The translations under genes and the position numbers were made by a program. A stretch of DNA of 64,000 nt from Microcaldota archaeon (lineage in GTDB: Archaea; Micrarchaeota; Micrarchaeia; Micrarchaeales; Micrarchaeaceae), in contig JAKAUP010000003.1 of NCBI GenBank assembly GCA_021817565.1, forward strand, positions 186,001-250,000. The letters run 5' to 3'. Numbering within the stretch: position 1 is the first letter of the stretch; each line of letters opens with the position of its first letter. Below, piece by piece: positions 44,316-53,150 of this stretch. The notes beneath the pieces are model-generated. The model had not been told where the DNA came from and searched no databases. It saw only the letters and a program-made list of their open reading frames with translations.

Positions 44316-44969
44316 TTATTTGACGAGAGAAGTTCGGTTGTATGCGCTCTCTCCGCGTAGATTCCCCGCACCGCTTAGTGCGACATACAACGAGTAATTT
44401 GATTTGCTTGCAGTGTAATTTACAACCCATATGTCGTTTCCGTACTGGTCAAAAATGGATGGGAATGGGTTTGTCCTGAAGAATGTTGCGTGTGCATGGG
44501 TGGCGTTGTATGTATACGTCGAAAGATAATTGTAAAGCGCAGTGTCTTCTCCGCTTCTTGCCTGAGTGGTAGCAGTTGCTATCGCAAGTGCGGGTATGTT
44601 TATTCCGCTTGTGGCGTTATTTATCAGCTCGTGGACCGTGCAATCGGATGCGTATATGTTGTTCACTACCGGTGCAAGGTTTTCGCTCGGGTAATTGAAA
44701 CTCTCTACAAGATAGGTTGGGCACGGTGTTGATGCGTTGTATGTTGCGCTCACCGTTATGTACCAGCTGCTATTCGTTGTCTTGCTTATGTTCAGCAAAG
44801 TAAAGTTTGCATATGGCGCGCTCTGATATAGATCCGAGAGCACGAACTGCTCCGCCTGCGTTGCGTTGATGTTTGACTTGCTGCTCGCATTTCCCTTGAA
44901 TAGGAAAGCTGCAAGTGCTATTATTATTATGACAACAGTCGCTATCCCGACTTTCTCTATCAGCTGCAT
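44316..44969 (-). CDS. Signal-anchored extracellular protein
   Basis: 217 residues: one N-terminal membrane helix (about 8-25) and an extracellular domain rich in Asn-x-Ser/Thr sites (NATQ, NSSW, NATS, NYTA). No conserved domain known. It resembles minor pilin-like or anchored surface proteins. Upstream and divergent-looking region to ftsZ is about 105 nt. Confidence 0.65.
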   Translation of the reverse strand: MQLIEKVGIATVVIIIIALAAFLFKGNASSKSNINATQAEQFVLSDLYQSAPYANFTLLNISKTTNSSWYITVSATYNASTPCPTYLVESFNYPSENLAPVVNNIYASDCTVHELINNATSGINIPALAIATATTQARSGEDTALYNYLSTYTYNATHAHATFFRTNPFPSIFDQYGNDIWVVNYTASKSNYSLYVALSGAGNLRGESAYNRTSLVK

Positions 44970-45017
44970 AAGAAGTTTTCTAATAGAAGTGTTTTATATT
45001 TATCGTTGTGCCTTTGC

Positions 45018-45398
45018 TCAAAATCCGCCGAAGATTGCGCCCACTCCAGAGTTAACCCTTGACTGCTCCGCATTTATAAGGTCTGTTATCTTCTGTTCTG
45101 CCTCAGGACTGGCGCGTCTTATTGTTTTGTATTCGTGTGCAAACCTTTCTTCAGCCCTCCCTAAGAACTCCTCACTTGCGTTTATGAAGATGTAGTATTT
45201 TCCGTCTTGAATGCCTGCCTCCCTGCCCTCTCTTACATAGCATTCCTGCTTTGAGAATATAACGCCTTTGTACTTGTCTTTGAGCAATTCGTTGTATTCG
45301 TCCAGGGTTATTGATTTGTCGGTTGCAGGGTTATAATCAAGCATGCGCCTTGCTGCCTCCACCTCTTCCTGCCCACACTCGTACACCCTTGAAGGCAT
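45018..45398 (-). CDS. Small protein of unknown function
   Basis: 126 residues, soluble. Starts MPSRVYECGQEEVEAARR and ends VNSGVGAIFGGF. Helical and charged, with two Cys (ECG, QECYV). No known family. It lies 10 nt downstream of rps8e, so probably same transcript. Confidence 0.6.
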   Translation of the reverse strand: MPSRVYECGQEEVEAARRMLDYNPATDKSITLDEYNELLKDKYKGVIFSKQECYVREGREAGIQDGKYYIFINASEEFLGRAEERFAHEYKTIRRASPEAEQKITDLINAEQSRVNSGVGAIFGGF

Positions 45399-45408
45399 GA
45401 TACCACAA

Positions 45409-45804
45409 TCATTCGAGGAGCTTTGCGTTTATGCATCCGTCCCTTGAGGGTCTGTTCAGCACAATGGCCTTGCCCTTGTCAGTGTCTATAACTGTGCCTT
45501 TCGTTATTATGTTAAGTCTGGCAAAGTTTCTGTTATCCTTTGACTCGAGTACATTTTTTATCTCGGCTTTTGTATAGCCGCTCTTTGTGAGGAGATTCAC
45601 GAACCCTGCCGACTTCAGCACCTTCGTGCGCTTTCCGCCTTTGTGCCGTATTGTCGACAAAACATTTTTCTTCGCGGACTTCGTGGCGGTGAAGTACCTG
45701 CCCTTTTCGCTTCTCCTGTTGCCCCTAGCCTTTATCTTTCGCTTTCCGTTTCCATCCCTCTTTGTCTTTGATGCACGGTTTTTCTGTTTGCTGTATACAC
45801 TCAT
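45409..45804 (-). CDS. rps8e: Ribosomal protein S8e
   Basis: 131 residues. Very basic start and the family end NFARLNIITKGTVIDTDKGK ... RPSRDGCINAKLLE. Archaeal/eukaryotic small-subunit protein. Shares its orientation with the downstream 126-residue gene and with gatE upstream. Confidence 0.88.
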   Translation of the reverse strand: MSVYSKQKNRASKTKRDGNGKRKIKARGNRRSEKGRYFTATKSAKKNVLSTIRHKGGKRTKVLKSAGFVNLLTKSGYTKAEIKNVLESKDNRNFARLNIITKGTVIDTDKGKAIVLNRPSRDGCINAKLLE

Positions 45805-45871
45805 TGATTACACCGGAATTTCTTGACTTTATATGTTCCACTAGGTTAATAAACATTGTGAGGAGATTACG

Positions 45872-47731
45872 CTATCCGCATTTCTCCTCAACAAGTTCTT
45901 TCAGCTCCTGGCCGTCCACCACATTCGCGTATTCTGACATTATCTCTGACATTATCTCATCTTTGCGCGCCTTCGGCCTTTTCTTTATTGCAGAGTCTAT
46001 AATCTTGCTTATCTCCGCTTTTGACTTGCGCGAGAGTTGGCGCTCCTTTATTACTTCTTTTGTACGCTTGCCCGACGCAAGGCCCTTTATCACCTCTTCT
46101 ACCGCCCTCTTTGTTATCTTATTCGCTTCGTAATGCCTGAATGCCTCTGCCAGTTCCTCCTCGTTTATAGAGTCCACATTGTACCCGTTTCTTGATAGCT
46201 CGACAAACTTTTGCAGAAGCGTGTTAGCAATGAACCGTTTGTCTGATTTTGTCGCATTGGAAAGTTTCTTGTAGAGGGCAAGCCTGTGGGAAGATATCAT
46301 TTGGTTTGCGAGATCTTCGCTACCCAACTCCTTTTTCATGGCTTCCAGCGTTCGCTCAATGTTAGGTGATGCGCTTTCAGCTTCCTTCATGAGTTCTTTG
46401 GTTACGAGCACAGGCAGCACGTCCGTTTCAGGGTACATCCGTGCGCCCCCAGGTATCGGCCTTAGGAATTTGGTTGTAAAGAGCTTTGTATCGTGAACCG
46501 CCCTTGTCTCTGCAGGCACTCCAAGAACTGCTTGTGTCGCGCGCTCCCTTGCGTATTCTATTCCCTTTTCCGCCGCCTCCTTTTTTCCTGTTATTAATAT
46601 GAAGGCGTCTTCTTTCCCGACTCCCAGCGCAGCCACGACGCTTTTCTCTTCCTCTTCGGTTATCCCATACTTAGCAAGTTCCTCGTCGCTGTGTATTATT
46701 CCCTTCACACCTCCCATTTTGGCGTAATCGCTAATCTCCGTGCCCAACCTCCTTTCGGGATTTACCTCTGTGCCCAGCGCCTTCCCGAATCCGTGTAGTT
46801 TGAATCCGTATACCTGCCCGCCATCCTTCATGCTTGATGTCATCATCTTCGACTTCGTCCCTTTGAATATGCCGCTCAACTCCTTCTTCTCCCCCACCTT
46901 TGCCGCCTGTCCTTCCAACAGCCGCTTTATTCTCAAAAGATTGACCTGCCTTATTACCTCGTTTTCTATGAACCTGTCGAGCGAACCGACCTCCTGGAGC
47001 CCCTTTATCTCCACCCTTGAGCCTTCCGCTATAGAGACATTGACATCCTGCCTTATTGAGCCTATTCCTCTCTGCACCTTGCCTGTTATCCTGAGCATTC
47101 TGCCTATGTAAAGCGCCACCTCCTTTGCCTCCTCGGGATCCTTTATGTACTGGTCGGTGTCTATCTCGACAAGAGGTATGCCTATCCTCTTTGTATCGTA
47201 CTCGGCGCTTTCCTCGCCCGCCTTTATTATGCCTGCTGATTCCTCTTCTAGGGAAATTGAGGGTATGCCTATCCTTCTCCCATTTACATTTATGTGGCCG
47301 TTCAGGCCAGTGAGCATCGTCCTTTGAAAAGCGCTGGGATTGCTCCCGTCAACTACCTCCTTTCGCATTGGCTCTATCTCGTAAAGCGGCTCCATGCGCA
47401 TCGCATCCGCAATGGAGAGTGATATGATAAGCGCTTCATTGTTTATCTCTCCGGGAGGTTCCTCGTCTACTTCAACGAGGCAGGTATCGCTCTCGCTTAT
47501 TCTGTATATAAAACTGCGCCCTTTCTTCTCTTCGAAGCGCGCGGACTGGTCTATGTTGCCCATCTCTCCAGCTACGGCCCTTTGCTTCCTTTCCACATAT
47601 GAGGAGTGCTCGCCCTCTTCTTTGATGCTTGATGCGCATCTGCAAAATAGTTTATGGTCTGTCTGGAGGCGCTGATGTATCTCTAGGCCGCACAAAAACC
47701 CTAGCGCCTTGTAATCTATCTTGTCCGCCAT
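45872..47731 (-). CDS. gatE: Glu-tRNA(Gln) amidotransferase subunit E
   Basis: 619 residues, normal for the family. GatB/E kinase-like domain (GFLCGLEIHQRLQTDHKLFC, SIRQDVNVSIAEGSRVEIKG) with zinc Cys (CGLEIHQ, CRC), the AspRS-like insertion and a C-terminal YqeY/helical domain. With GatD converts Glu-tRNA(Gln) to Gln-tRNA(Gln), an archaeal-only route. The overlap with GatD is 10 nt gap only. Confidence 0.96.
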   Translation of the reverse strand: MADKIDYKALGFLCGLEIHQRLQTDHKLFCRCASSIKEEGEHSSYVERKQRAVAGEMGNIDQSARFEEKKGRSFIYRISESDTCLVEVDEEPPGEINNEALIISLSIADAMRMEPLYEIEPMRKEVVDGSNPSAFQRTMLTGLNGHINVNGRRIGIPSISLEEESAGIIKAGEESAEYDTKRIGIPLVEIDTDQYIKDPEEAKEVALYIGRMLRITGKVQRGIGSIRQDVNVSIAEGSRVEIKGLQEVGSLDRFIENEVIRQVNLLRIKRLLEGQAAKVGEKKELSGIFKGTKSKMMTSSMKDGGQVYGFKLHGFGKALGTEVNPERRLGTEISDYAKMGGVKGIIHSDEELAKYGITEEEEKSVVAALGVGKEDAFILITGKKEAAEKGIEYARERATQAVLGVPAETRAVHDTKLFTTKFLRPIPGGARMYPETDVLPVLVTKELMKEAESASPNIERTLEAMKKELGSEDLANQMISSHRLALYKKLSNATKSDKRFIANTLLQKFVELSRNGYNVDSINEEELAEAFRHYEANKITKRAVEEVIKGLASGKRTKEVIKERQLSRKSKAEISKIIDSAIKKRPKARKDEIMSEIMSEYANVVDGQELKELVEEKCG

Positions 47732-47741
47732 GCGATCATCT

Positions 47742-49070
47742 TCATACTAGGAACGTACCGTATTCCGTCCTGCCCTTTATCTCTCCCCTTAGGTTTTGCT
47801 GAAGCAGCCCTGCCACTTCCCCCTTTTTCCTGTTTGCTAGCAGCCATCCGAGTTTCACATACGCTGTTTCAGGTGTCATGTCCTCACAGTATATTGCGCC
47901 TGCGCGCTTGAGTAGCCTGAGGTTCCTATATACGGAGCTGTTTGTCCTCCCGTATATGCACTGCGATGTCATCCCTATTATAATCCCTTTCTCCGAGGCC
48001 TCGCGTATGTTTTCAATCCAAGAGAACCCCTTGTGGGAGATTGATACTGGGGTATGGCCCAGGCCGGTGCCTTCTATTATAATCCCTTTGTACCCCTTTT
48101 CTACGAAGAAGTCTATTATCGATGGGTCTGAATTTGGATGCGCCACCACTATCCCTGTCTTCTGTTCGAACCCTGTTGATGCCTTAACCTCCGTTTTTTC
48201 CCCGATGCGATTGTATCCTGCTGTGTACCGTATCTCCCCGTCCTTCGTAACCTGCGCTATGGGTTTGTCGTTTATTGGACGGAAAGCGTCCCTCCTTGAT
48301 GAGTGCATCTTTCTTGCCTTAGTGCCCCTGATCACATTGCATGCGTTGTCTGAACTTGATGCGTGCATACATACAGTTACTTCGGCTATGTCTGAGCGTG
48401 CCGCCACTGCGGCCGCGCAGTATAGATTCATGAATGCATCGCTGGATCCCCTATCGCTGCTCCTTTGCGCACCAGTAACCACAACCGGAGAATTGAGATT
48501 TTCCAGCATGAATGATATCGCTGCGGAAGCATAGTGCATCGTGTCTGTGCCCATGGTTATTACCACCCCACGGCTCCCTTTGTTTAGTGATTCTGCCACC
48601 TCCTTTGAGATTGCGCCCCACTCTGACGAAGACATATCCTCGCTGGGTATACTGAATAGATTGTTTACCTTTATGTTTGCGATTTCCGATATCTCTGGCA
48701 CTTCGTAAAGCAGCTCTTCCGGCTTTGTAAGCATGTACACGCCCCCGGTCAGATAATCTATCTTGCTGCCTATGGTGCCTCCAGTGTATATCAGTTCTAT
48801 ATCAGGTAACCTGTTCTTTCTTTCGTATTTCACGCTCGGAAACTTTGGAATCTCTCGCTTCTCCCCTAATTTTTTAAGCTTGATATCTGAAAACCTGAAT
48901 GCCGCATTGTAGCCGTTTTTCATCTTTATTATGACTGCGTCTTCTGAATTCGCTTCTGTGTTCGGCATCAGCGTACCCTCAAACTCTGAGCCCGTAGTCT
49001 TTATTGATATTATGTCGCCTACCCCTATTTTCTGCTTTTCCAACGCTTCACGCACTTTTTTTGAGTACAA
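47742..49070 (-). CDS. gatD: Glu-tRNA(Gln) amidotransferase subunit D
   Basis: 442 residues. N-terminal domain (GVGDIISIKTTGSEFEGTLM) then L-asparaginase-like domain with TGGTIGSKID, GTDTMHYA and the C-terminal NSVLR-like segment. It supplies ammonia from glutamine to GatE. It directly abuts the methylthiotransferase gene (stop/start at 49070-49071), so these form one transcript with gatE. Confidence 0.96.
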   Translation of the reverse strand: MYSKKVREALEKQKIGVGDIISIKTTGSEFEGTLMPNTEANSEDAVIIKMKNGYNAAFRFSDIKLKKLGEKREIPKFPSVKYERKNRLPDIELIYTGGTIGSKIDYLTGGVYMLTKPEELLYEVPEISEIANIKVNNLFSIPSEDMSSSEWGAISKEVAESLNKGSRGVVITMGTDTMHYASAAISFMLENLNSPVVVTGAQRSSDRGSSDAFMNLYCAAAVAARSDIAEVTVCMHASSSDNACNVIRGTKARKMHSSRRDAFRPINDKPIAQVTKDGEIRYTAGYNRIGEKTEVKASTGFEQKTGIVVAHPNSDPSIIDFFVEKGYKGIIIEGTGLGHTPVSISHKGFSWIENIREASEKGIIIGMTSQCIYGRTNSSVYRNLRLLKRAGAIYCEDMTPETAYVKLGWLLANRKKGEVAGLLQQNLRGEIKGRTEYGTFLV

Positions 49071-50345
49071 TTACAACACCTTGCCGTACAGCACGTTTGA
49101 GGTCACAGCCGTTATCTCAACATCCCTTCTTTCTCCCGGAATAATGGAGCTATCAGCAAGCACTACCTGCTTGTATGAATCTGTGCGCCCATTCGATGAC
49201 CTATCATTTTGTTCTGTTATCAGGCATTTATACCTTTTTCCTATGTGTCTTTGGTTGACCAGCCGCTGCGCATCGTGCACCTCCTTTGTAGCTATTGTAC
49301 TCCTCCTCTTTATCTCTTTATCCGGTATCTGGGTCATTCTACTTGCCCTTGTTCCAGGCCTGGCGGTAAATTTGGATAGGTTCACCGTGTCCGGTTCGGT
49401 CGCCCTCACAAAATCTAAAGTATCGGCGAAATCCTTATCAGTCTCTGTGGGATACCCCACTATCAGATCAGTCATAAAACTTACCCCTGTCGCCTTTTTG
49501 CGAAGGTATGCTATATGGTCAGTTACCTGCTCTGGCGTATACCCCCTACCCATTGCTCGGAGCACCTTCTCGCTGCCAGACTGTATGGGCAGGTGCACGA
49601 ACTTGTAGAACCTGTCGGATGAGAGCGCGGCCGCAAAGTTCTCTATGTATCTCCAAAGGTGCTCTGGATTCAGCATTCCTATCCTTACCTTAAAATCCCC
49701 CTCTATCTCGCTTATAGACCACATCAATTCGCTTATGTTCGTGCCCCTGTCAAGTCCGTATGCGCCCACGTCTTGTGAGGTTATTTGTATCTCCTTTGCG
49801 CCCCTCTTTACTGCAAAACGCACCGCGTTCAGTATTGAGCTTTCTGCAAAGCTGTTAAGCGTACCTCTCGATAGCTTTGTGGCGCAGAACCCGCAGCTGC
49901 TCATGCAGCCGTCGCTTATAGGTATCTGCTCTACAACCCTTCCGAAAGAATCCTTGTTGAAATACGATACCCTGTCGATTTTCCTGTATTCGCTCAGCAT
50001 AATGGTATTGCCTGATGCACTCTCTCTTACCGCGTCGCTTATGCGCATTATGTTTGGAGTAGTGATTACGCTTGCTTCTGGCGCATATTTTGATATCCGT
50101 TCCGGGTAAGAACCTGCCATACAACCTGTTGCAACTATCCTCTTCCCCTCAGATGCCCTCTTTGATATGTAGTCTATTATCCTGCGCTCTGCCGAGCTCT
50201 TTACTACGCACGTGTTGACCAGAACCACGTCCGCCTCGCTCTCGCTGTTGCATACCCTTATTCCATCTTCTTTCAGTATCGTATCTATGATGGAACTGTC
50301 CGCATGGTTTAGGGAACAGCCGTATGTTTTTATATACACCTGCAT
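49071..50345 (-). CDS. tRNA t6A methylthiotransferase (MtaB/CDKAL1 type)
   Basis: 424 residues. N-terminal UPF0004 domain with CGCSLNH, NTCVVKSSAE and CMAG, radical-SAM C-x3-C-x2-C (CMSSCGFC), and a C-terminal TRAM domain (YKCLITEQNDRSSNGRTDSY). Adds a methylthio group to t6A37, completing the modification begun by Kae1/Bud32 in this window. Divergent from the small Zn protein. Confidence 0.95.
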   Translation of the reverse strand: MQVYIKTYGCSLNHADSSIIDTILKEDGIRVCNSESEADVVLVNTCVVKSSAERRIIDYISKRASEGKRIVATGCMAGSYPERISKYAPEASVITTPNIMRISDAVRESASGNTIMLSEYRKIDRVSYFNKDSFGRVVEQIPISDGCMSSCGFCATKLSRGTLNSFAESSILNAVRFAVKRGAKEIQITSQDVGAYGLDRGTNISELMWSISEIEGDFKVRIGMLNPEHLWRYIENFAAALSSDRFYKFVHLPIQSGSEKVLRAMGRGYTPEQVTDHIAYLRKKATGVSFMTDLIVGYPTETDKDFADTLDFVRATEPDTVNLSKFTARPGTRASRMTQIPDKEIKRRSTIATKEVHDAQRLVNQRHIGKRYKCLITEQNDRSSNGRTDSYKQVVLADSSIIPGERRDVEITAVTSNVLYGKVL

Positions 50346-50416
50346 AATACCAATTGTTATTTATTCTGAGTGGTTAAATAGATAATGTTTATTAGAAGAT
50401 ATACCCAGGTAATCTT

Positions 50417-50614
50417 ATGACATATATGTGCGATAGATGCAAAAGAGAGATATTCAAGTTTGAGGTATGTGGTTACTGTAAAAGGAACGTCTGCTTTGAC
50501 TGCGTAAAAAGTTCACAGAGCGCCTCGAAGATAAAACGTCTTGTGATATGCAAGGATTGCTGGTCAGACATGAAGACAAGGAAGGCATATAAGAACAAGA
50601 TGGACACAGTATAG
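50417..50614 (+). CDS. Small zinc-binding protein
   Basis: 65 residues with eight cysteines in paired knuckles (CDRC, CGYC, CFDC and CKDC), likely two zinc sites in a treble-clef or FYVE/B-box-like arrangement. Basic C-terminus. No function assigned. Ends 33 nt before the PLD-like gene. Confidence 0.75.
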   Translation: MTYMCDRCKREIFKFEVCGYCKRNVCFDCVKSSQSASKIKRLVICKDCWSDMKTRKAYKNKMDTV

Positions 50615-50647
50615 CCGCACCATCAGTATCTTATTCTTTTTCAGCCT

Positions 50648-51229
50648 ATGTATCTGGGCGATCCGATAGGGGGCAGAGAGATGTATAGCGGGAGTTCGTG
50701 CTATAAACATATAGACAGGCTCATAAAGGAGAGATCTAAATTACTCATGGTTTGCACTCCGTATATAGACAACCACTACATAAGGTTTTTGCTTAAAGAA
50801 TCGAGAAGGAAGAGGGTAATGCTGATATCCTCCAAAGCCTCCGCAAGAAAGCTGAAGGGGCTGAATAAGGTTGGTTTGGGGCGGGATGCTGCTGTTTTCT
50901 CTTTTATTTATATTGCTTTCCTGTTTATCTTCCACCGTTACTGGGCAATGTTTCCGATACTCTTTTCCGTTCCCCTAATCATGGCCGTTGTCCTGCTCTT
51001 TTACTCTTCCGGGATGAGGATAGAGGTAAAAATAATACGGGATAAGTTTGTACACGAAAAGATGTATATTAACGACAGGGGTGCGATAACGGGCAGTGCA
51101 AACCTTACTTTTTCCGGAACCCACTTGAATGTCGAACATATAGATATATTGGATGGAGGAGGGGATGATGTCGACAGGCGCATAAAAGAGCTAAGGAAGC
51201 ATTTCATGGAACTGTGGAATCTGGGCTAG
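50648..51229 (+). CDS. PLD-like protein with one HKD motif and a membrane hairpin insert
   Basis: 193 residues. A phospholipase D/nuclease half-fold with H136-x-K138-x4-D143 (HEKMYIND) followed by GSANLTFSGT, the standard HKD surroundings. Two membrane helices (about 82-98 and 101-120) are inserted between the first beta part (LLMVCTPYIDNHYIRF) and the HKD part. Single-HKD enzymes work as dimers. The membrane insert would place the site at the membrane. The role is unknown; its end overlaps the antiporter gene (other strand) by 26 bp. Confidence 0.75.
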   Translation: MYLGDPIGGREMYSGSSCYKHIDRLIKERSKLLMVCTPYIDNHYIRFLLKESRRKRVMLISSKASARKLKGLNKVGLGRDAAVFSFIYIAFLFIFHRYWAMFPILFSVPLIMAVVLLFYSSGMRIEVKIIRDKFVHEKMYINDRGAITGSANLTFSGTHLNVEHIDILDGGGDDVDRRIKELRKHFMELWNLG

Positions 51230-52532
51230 CTTCCTTGCCTGCCTTTCTGCTCTGCTGCTTTTTTGACGACGCCTGCTCTTCAGCCTCTTTTTTCGCTTGG
51301 TTGCTTAGTGATGCCTTGCTGTTTGTCTGCAGCGGCTTTTTCTTTCTGAACAGGAATGCCGAACCGCTATTGAATAGGATTGTAAACAGTATCACGGTAA
51401 ATATTATGTTTATGAAATCAGATGTGCCCGGCACGCCATAAGCCAGGGGAAGCGTTGCGAGCACTCCCGCACCCATCCCTCTTGAGACCATTGTGGATAT
51501 CTGAGGTATCTCCTCCTTCTGGTATTGCGATTTGAATAGGGCCATCGGCGTACCTATAAACCGCGCAAGCACAAGCAAAACCGAGACCACTATCCCGGTA
51601 AATATAGCTATGTAGTTGCTGAAGGAAACGAGCGCACCGAGATATACAAAAAAGAACGCGCTTGTAAAGAATGTTATGAGGTTATTGAAGCGTCTTGATT
51701 CCGCGCTCATGGTAAAATTGCTTGTGTTCTTATACTTGAACCATTTGAATATCTCCTCCCCGTTCGCTATCATCAGACCAAATACCAGCACTGCTATCGG
51801 TCCGCTGCCGTTGAGACCCTGCACCGCCAGGAAGAGAATGAATGCTGCAGCCAGCGCGCCTGCGTATGAATACTCATATCTGTCCTTTTGGAGGTATCCC
51901 ATGATTGGTATCCATATAAACCCTGCCACTGCGCCGAGCACTAGGGATATGGAGAAACTGGATATTACCGAACTTATTACAAAGTTGACCGAATACTGGT
52001 TGAGCAACACTATGTTGATGAGCGCCAGCGTCAGTATTATGCCTATCGGGTCGGTAAGTATCGACTCCACAGTTACCAGGCTTTTGGCCTGCGGCGATAA
52101 TGACGACCCTTTGGATATTATCGGGATGACGGCAGCGCTTGTTCCGCCGACTATCACCCCCAATAGTAGCGCGTCTATAATGCTGAATCCGAAAAACAGG
52201 CAGCCGAGTATTGCAAACAGCGCCGCGACTGCAAAGTTTACCACTGCAAGCAACGACGTTCTGGACAAAGAGCGCACAAACTGGTATATGTTAAGTTTGA
52301 GGCCCGCGTTGAAGACGACTATGAGCAGAACGAGGGTTGATACTATCGGACTCAGGCTTACAAGCAGCGAGTTTTTCAGTATGCCCAGTAATGGGCCTAG
52401 TATAATCCCAAATGCAAGCAGCCAGATTATGGATGGGAGACCGCTCCTTCTTGCAATCATGTCTCCTATGAAACCTATGATAATGACCCCGGCTATTCCG
52501 GCAGTATATATGTCTATCGATGAAGTTATCAA
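51204..52532 (-). CDS. Na+/H+ or K+/H+ antiporter (CPA2-like)
   Basis: 442 residues with about 12 hydrophobic helices (GLPSIIWLLAFGIILGPLLG, GVIVGGTSAAVIPIISKG, VESILTDPIGIILTLALI with the TDP pair). The Asn/Asp ion-binding pattern fits cation/proton antiporters. C-terminal 45 residues are a hydrophilic Lys/Ser/Glu-rich tail, possibly a regulatory tail. Convergent overlap with the PLD-like gene. Confidence 0.9.
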   Translation of the reverse strand: MITSSIDIYTAGIAGVIIIGFIGDMIARRSGLPSIIWLLAFGIILGPLLGILKNSLLVSLSPIVSTLVLLIVVFNAGLKLNIYQFVRSLSRTSLLAVVNFAVAALFAILGCLFFGFSIIDALLLGVIVGGTSAAVIPIISKGSSLSPQAKSLVTVESILTDPIGIILTLALINIVLLNQYSVNFVISSVISSFSISLVLGAVAGFIWIPIMGYLQKDRYEYSYAGALAAAFILFLAVQGLNGSGPIAVLVFGLMIANGEEIFKWFKYKNTSNFTMSAESRRFNNLITFFTSAFFFVYLGALVSFSNYIAIFTGIVVSVLLVLARFIGTPMALFKSQYQKEEIPQISTMVSRGMGAGVLATLPLAYGVPGTSDFINIIFTVILFTILFNSGSAFLFRKKKPLQTNSKASLSNQAKKEAEEQASSKKQQSRKAGKEASPDSTVP

Positions 52533-52582
52533 CAGCTTACACCCTCACATAAATTTATGTCCATTATTATATAGGCAACCGC

Positions 52583-52906
52583 TTAGCCTTTATAATTGAT
52601 GCTGAAAAGCCCGAGCTGCCCCTTAACATCAAATTGCTTTATAGGAGTTACGTCTTTTATGATCCATGCGTATGCGCCTTCATATAATCTGCAGCATGCC
52701 TTTTTCTCGTCCTCTTTTGTCATCTTTCTTATGTCTATGAGGTTTGCAGTGGCGAATGCCTTTCCGGATATCTCTGATTTCGGGTTCTTTGAAGCACATA
52801 GAAGTATCTTGCCCCTGTAGCTCGTACTCCACTTTCTCGTCTCTATGGTCTTCTGCCCTTTGAGGATGAGCGATGCCCAAGGTTCCTTGAGCGATATTGC
52901 TTTCAT
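52583..52906 (-). CDS. ASCH-domain protein
   Basis: 107 residues. ASCH/PUA-like fold: SLKEPWASLILKGQKTIETR with the conserved ExR region, RGKILLCAS and AYAWIIKDVT ending KGQLGLF. Such proteins bind or process RNA. It ends just left of the decayed beta-CASP fragment region and the TPR operon. Confidence 0.85.
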   Translation of the reverse strand: MKAISLKEPWASLILKGQKTIETRKWSTSYRGKILLCASKNPKSEISGKAFATANLIDIRKMTKEDEKKACCRLYEGAYAWIIKDVTPIKQFDVKGQLGLFSINYKG

Positions 52907-52927
52907 GATATTAAGAATGAGGTTGGA

Positions 52928-53060
52928 TTAATAAATATTTCTCATCCTTTGGGAATCGGGATTCATTGGCAATCTTGATTCTATATGCACCATGTTCCCA
53001 AGGTCTCTTGAGAGGTCCGTGTGCTTTGACTCCTCGCCATGCATTGTGAATATCTTCTTC
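52928..53060 (-). pseudogene. Decayed 3' fragment of a beta-CASP (aCPSF1-like) nuclease gene
   Basis: Between the ASCH gene and the TPR gene the minus strand reads, in one frame ending at the TAA 52928-52930, KIFTMHGEESKHTDLSRDL followed by NMVHIESRLPMNPDSQRM. This matches the aCPSF1 end (VFTMHGDKIKCEELAYS and then ADTRAPMNLESVRLK at 13228-15228) over about 40 residues, in order and spacing. Upstream of it (53061-53150) the frame carries stops and no further match can be followed. No start codon or promoter. I read it as a relic of a duplicated or horizontally acquired termination nuclease. Confidence 0.55.
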
Positions 53061-53150
53061 TGGGAAGGTCTTGTATTTTCCTTTGTTCTCTATTCCTTGT
53101 CCTCTCAAGGATGCCAAATTTTCCGCTCTTCTGACACTTCTTTGTTGTGG

